Below, in pieces: positions 5,935 to 6,845 of a DNA stretch of 6,845 nucleotides (position 1 is the first letter of the stretch; each line of letters opens with the position of its first letter). The notes below the pieces were generated by a model. The model made no database searches and had not been told where the DNA came from. It saw only the letters and a list, made by a program, of their open reading frames with translations. The position numbers and the translations under genes are program-made. Source of the DNA: Acetobacteraceae bacterium (lineage in GTDB: Bacteria > Pseudomonadota > Alphaproteobacteria > Acetobacterales > Acetobacteraceae); NCBI GenBank assembly GCA_025356735.1, contig JANXRT010000395.1, forward strand, positions 1-6,845, in the 5' to 3' direction.

Positions 5935-6845
5935 TGACTGATGTTTTCCGCATCCTGTCGCTGTGGCGCGGCCGCGCCGGCTGGCTGGTCGCCGGCGCCA
6001 TGCTGTCGATCGCGGCCCTGGCCACCGCGCTGGGGCTGATGACGCTGTCCGGGGTGACAATCGCCGCCGCTCTGGTCAGCGGCACCCTCGGCGCACCGGT
6101 GGCGCTGCGCGCGCTGGGCTCGGCCCGGGTGCTGCTGCGCTATTTCGAGCGGCTGACCACCCATGGCGGCATGTTCCGTGCCCTGGCCGACGTGCGGGCC
6201 TGGTTCTTCCGCGGCCTCGCGCGCGGTTCGGCCGGCGGGTTGGGCTTCCGCCGCGCCGGCGATCTGCTTTCTCGACTTGTCGGCGACGTCGAGGCGCTGG
6301 ACGGGCTCTATCTGCGCATCCTGCTGCCGGCGATTGGCGCCGCGTTCCTGCTACCGGCGCTGGTGCTGCTGATCCTGCCGGCCAACCCGCCGTTGGCGCT
6401 GGCGGTCGGCACCCTGTTCGCATTCGCAGCCTTTGCCCTGCCCTGGTTGCTGGCGCGCCGGACGCTCGCTGCCGGCCACGGCCTGGCCGAGGCCTTCTCC
6501 GATTTGCGCATCGCCGCGATCGACGCCCTGACCGGCCTGCGCGAGGTCCGCGCCTTCGCGGCCGAAAGCCGTATGCTCGGCACCATCCAGGCGCGCGAGG
6601 ACGTCCTGCTGGCGGCCCAGCGCGTCCAGGCCAGGCGGCTCGCGTGGGCCGGCGCCGGCGCCTTGCTGTGCGGCCAAGCGGCGTTGCTCTGCGTCCTGAT
6701 CGCCGCCGGAACCAATCCGCTGGTGGCGATGGCCGGGGCGTTCCTGATCCTCGCCGCCTTCGAGTCGGTCGCCGGGCTGCCGCGCGCCGGCGCGCTGGCG
6801 GGCCATGCCGCCGCCGCCGGCGGCCGGGTGCTGGCGGCCGCCAAC
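5934..6845 (+). CDS. cydC: CydC, second subunit of the CydDC transporter (3' end missing)
   Basis: The ATG at 5934-5936 shares its A with the cydD stop (TGATG), a translational-coupling arrangement. A weak GGGG lies nine bases upstream. The frame stays open to the window end, giving 304 residues: the membrane domain only, with the nucleotide-binding domain beyond the window. Family-typical stretches are GLMTLSG (34-40), RYFERL (69-74), GDLLSRLVGDVEALDGLYLR (109-128) and AAFESVAG (274-281), matching E. coli CydC at the same relative places. His77 in RYFERLTTH aligns with E. coli CydC His85, reported as a heme ligand, and Arg73 with Arg81. Membrane segments are near 17-39, 42-64, 131-149, 153-174, 238-258 and 262-279. 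The loop between LSG and RYFERL is about eight residues shorter than I recall for E. coli. The partner is CydD; cydAB would be expected downstream. Confidence 0.93.
   Translation, partial: MTDVFRILSLWRGRAGWLVAGAMLSIAALATALGLMTLSGVTIAAALVSGTLGAPVALRALGSARVLLRYFERLTTHGGMFRALADVRAWFFRGLARGSAGGLGFRRAGDLLSRLVGDVEALDGLYLRILLPAIGAAFLLPALVLLILPANPPLALAVGTLFAFAAFALPWLLARRTLAAGHGLAEAFSDLRIAAIDALTGLREVRAFAAESRMLGTIQAREDVLLAAQRVQARRLAWAGAGALLCGQAALLCVLIAAGTNPLVAMAGAFLILAAFESVAGLPRAGALAGHAAAAGGRVLAAAN

Noticed and set aside
1..6845. A new defence, mobile or biosynthetic multi-gene system
   Set aside because: Apart from gene 2, every gene has a recognisable housekeeping or metabolic family. There are no transposase, toxin-antitoxin, CRISPR, tRNA or attachment-site signals.

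Overview
The window is a GC-rich bacterial chromosome segment with tightly packed genes and strong G/C preference at third codon positions. Gene content (a YdiJ-type FAD/Fe-S oxidase, a PanE-family reductase, cydDC) and codon style fit an alphaproteobacterium (for example Rhodospirillales/Acetobacteraceae or Hyphomicrobiales). This placement is inferred from style and was not tested by phylogeny. I see no RNA genes, insertion sequences, CRISPR arrays, integrase or phage genes.

Layout: (1) 1-1989, plus strand: the C-terminal two thirds of a large FAD-linked oxidase with Fe-S and CCG (heterodisulfide-reductase-like) domains, of the YdiJ / D-2-hydroxyacid dehydrogenase type; its N-terminus lies before the window. 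(2) 1996-3078, minus strand: an unrecognised 360-residue, helix-rich soluble protein, convergent with gene 1. The two genes meet at a 19-bp direct repeat and a small hairpin that contains both stop codons. (3) 3079-3188: a 110-bp gap with an 11-bp direct repeat, a 7-bp hairpin and a 10-bp palindrome abutting the annotated start of gene 2. (4) 3189-4112, minus strand: a PanE/ApbA-family (2-dehydropantoate 2-reductase-like) NADPH oxidoreductase. (5) 4113-4209: a short divergent promoter region. (6) 4210-5934 and 5934-6845 (cut by the window end), plus strand: cydD and cydC, overlapping by one base (TGATG). They encode the two halves of the heterodimeric ABC transporter needed for cytochrome bd and periplasmic c-type cytochrome assembly.

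How the genes work together: cydD and cydC form one translationally coupled unit, and cydAB (cytochrome bd oxidase) would be the expected downstream neighbour, but it is outside the window. The reductase and the unknown gene may be co-transcribed leftward. The FAD oxidase and the reductase belong to families acting on opposite sides of a 2-oxoacid / D-2-hydroxyacid couple, but nothing in the sequence proves a shared substrate. I did not find a convincing new multi-gene system. The most unusual signals are the duplicated convergent gene ends, the repeat cluster at 3122-3168, and the unrecognised gene 2.
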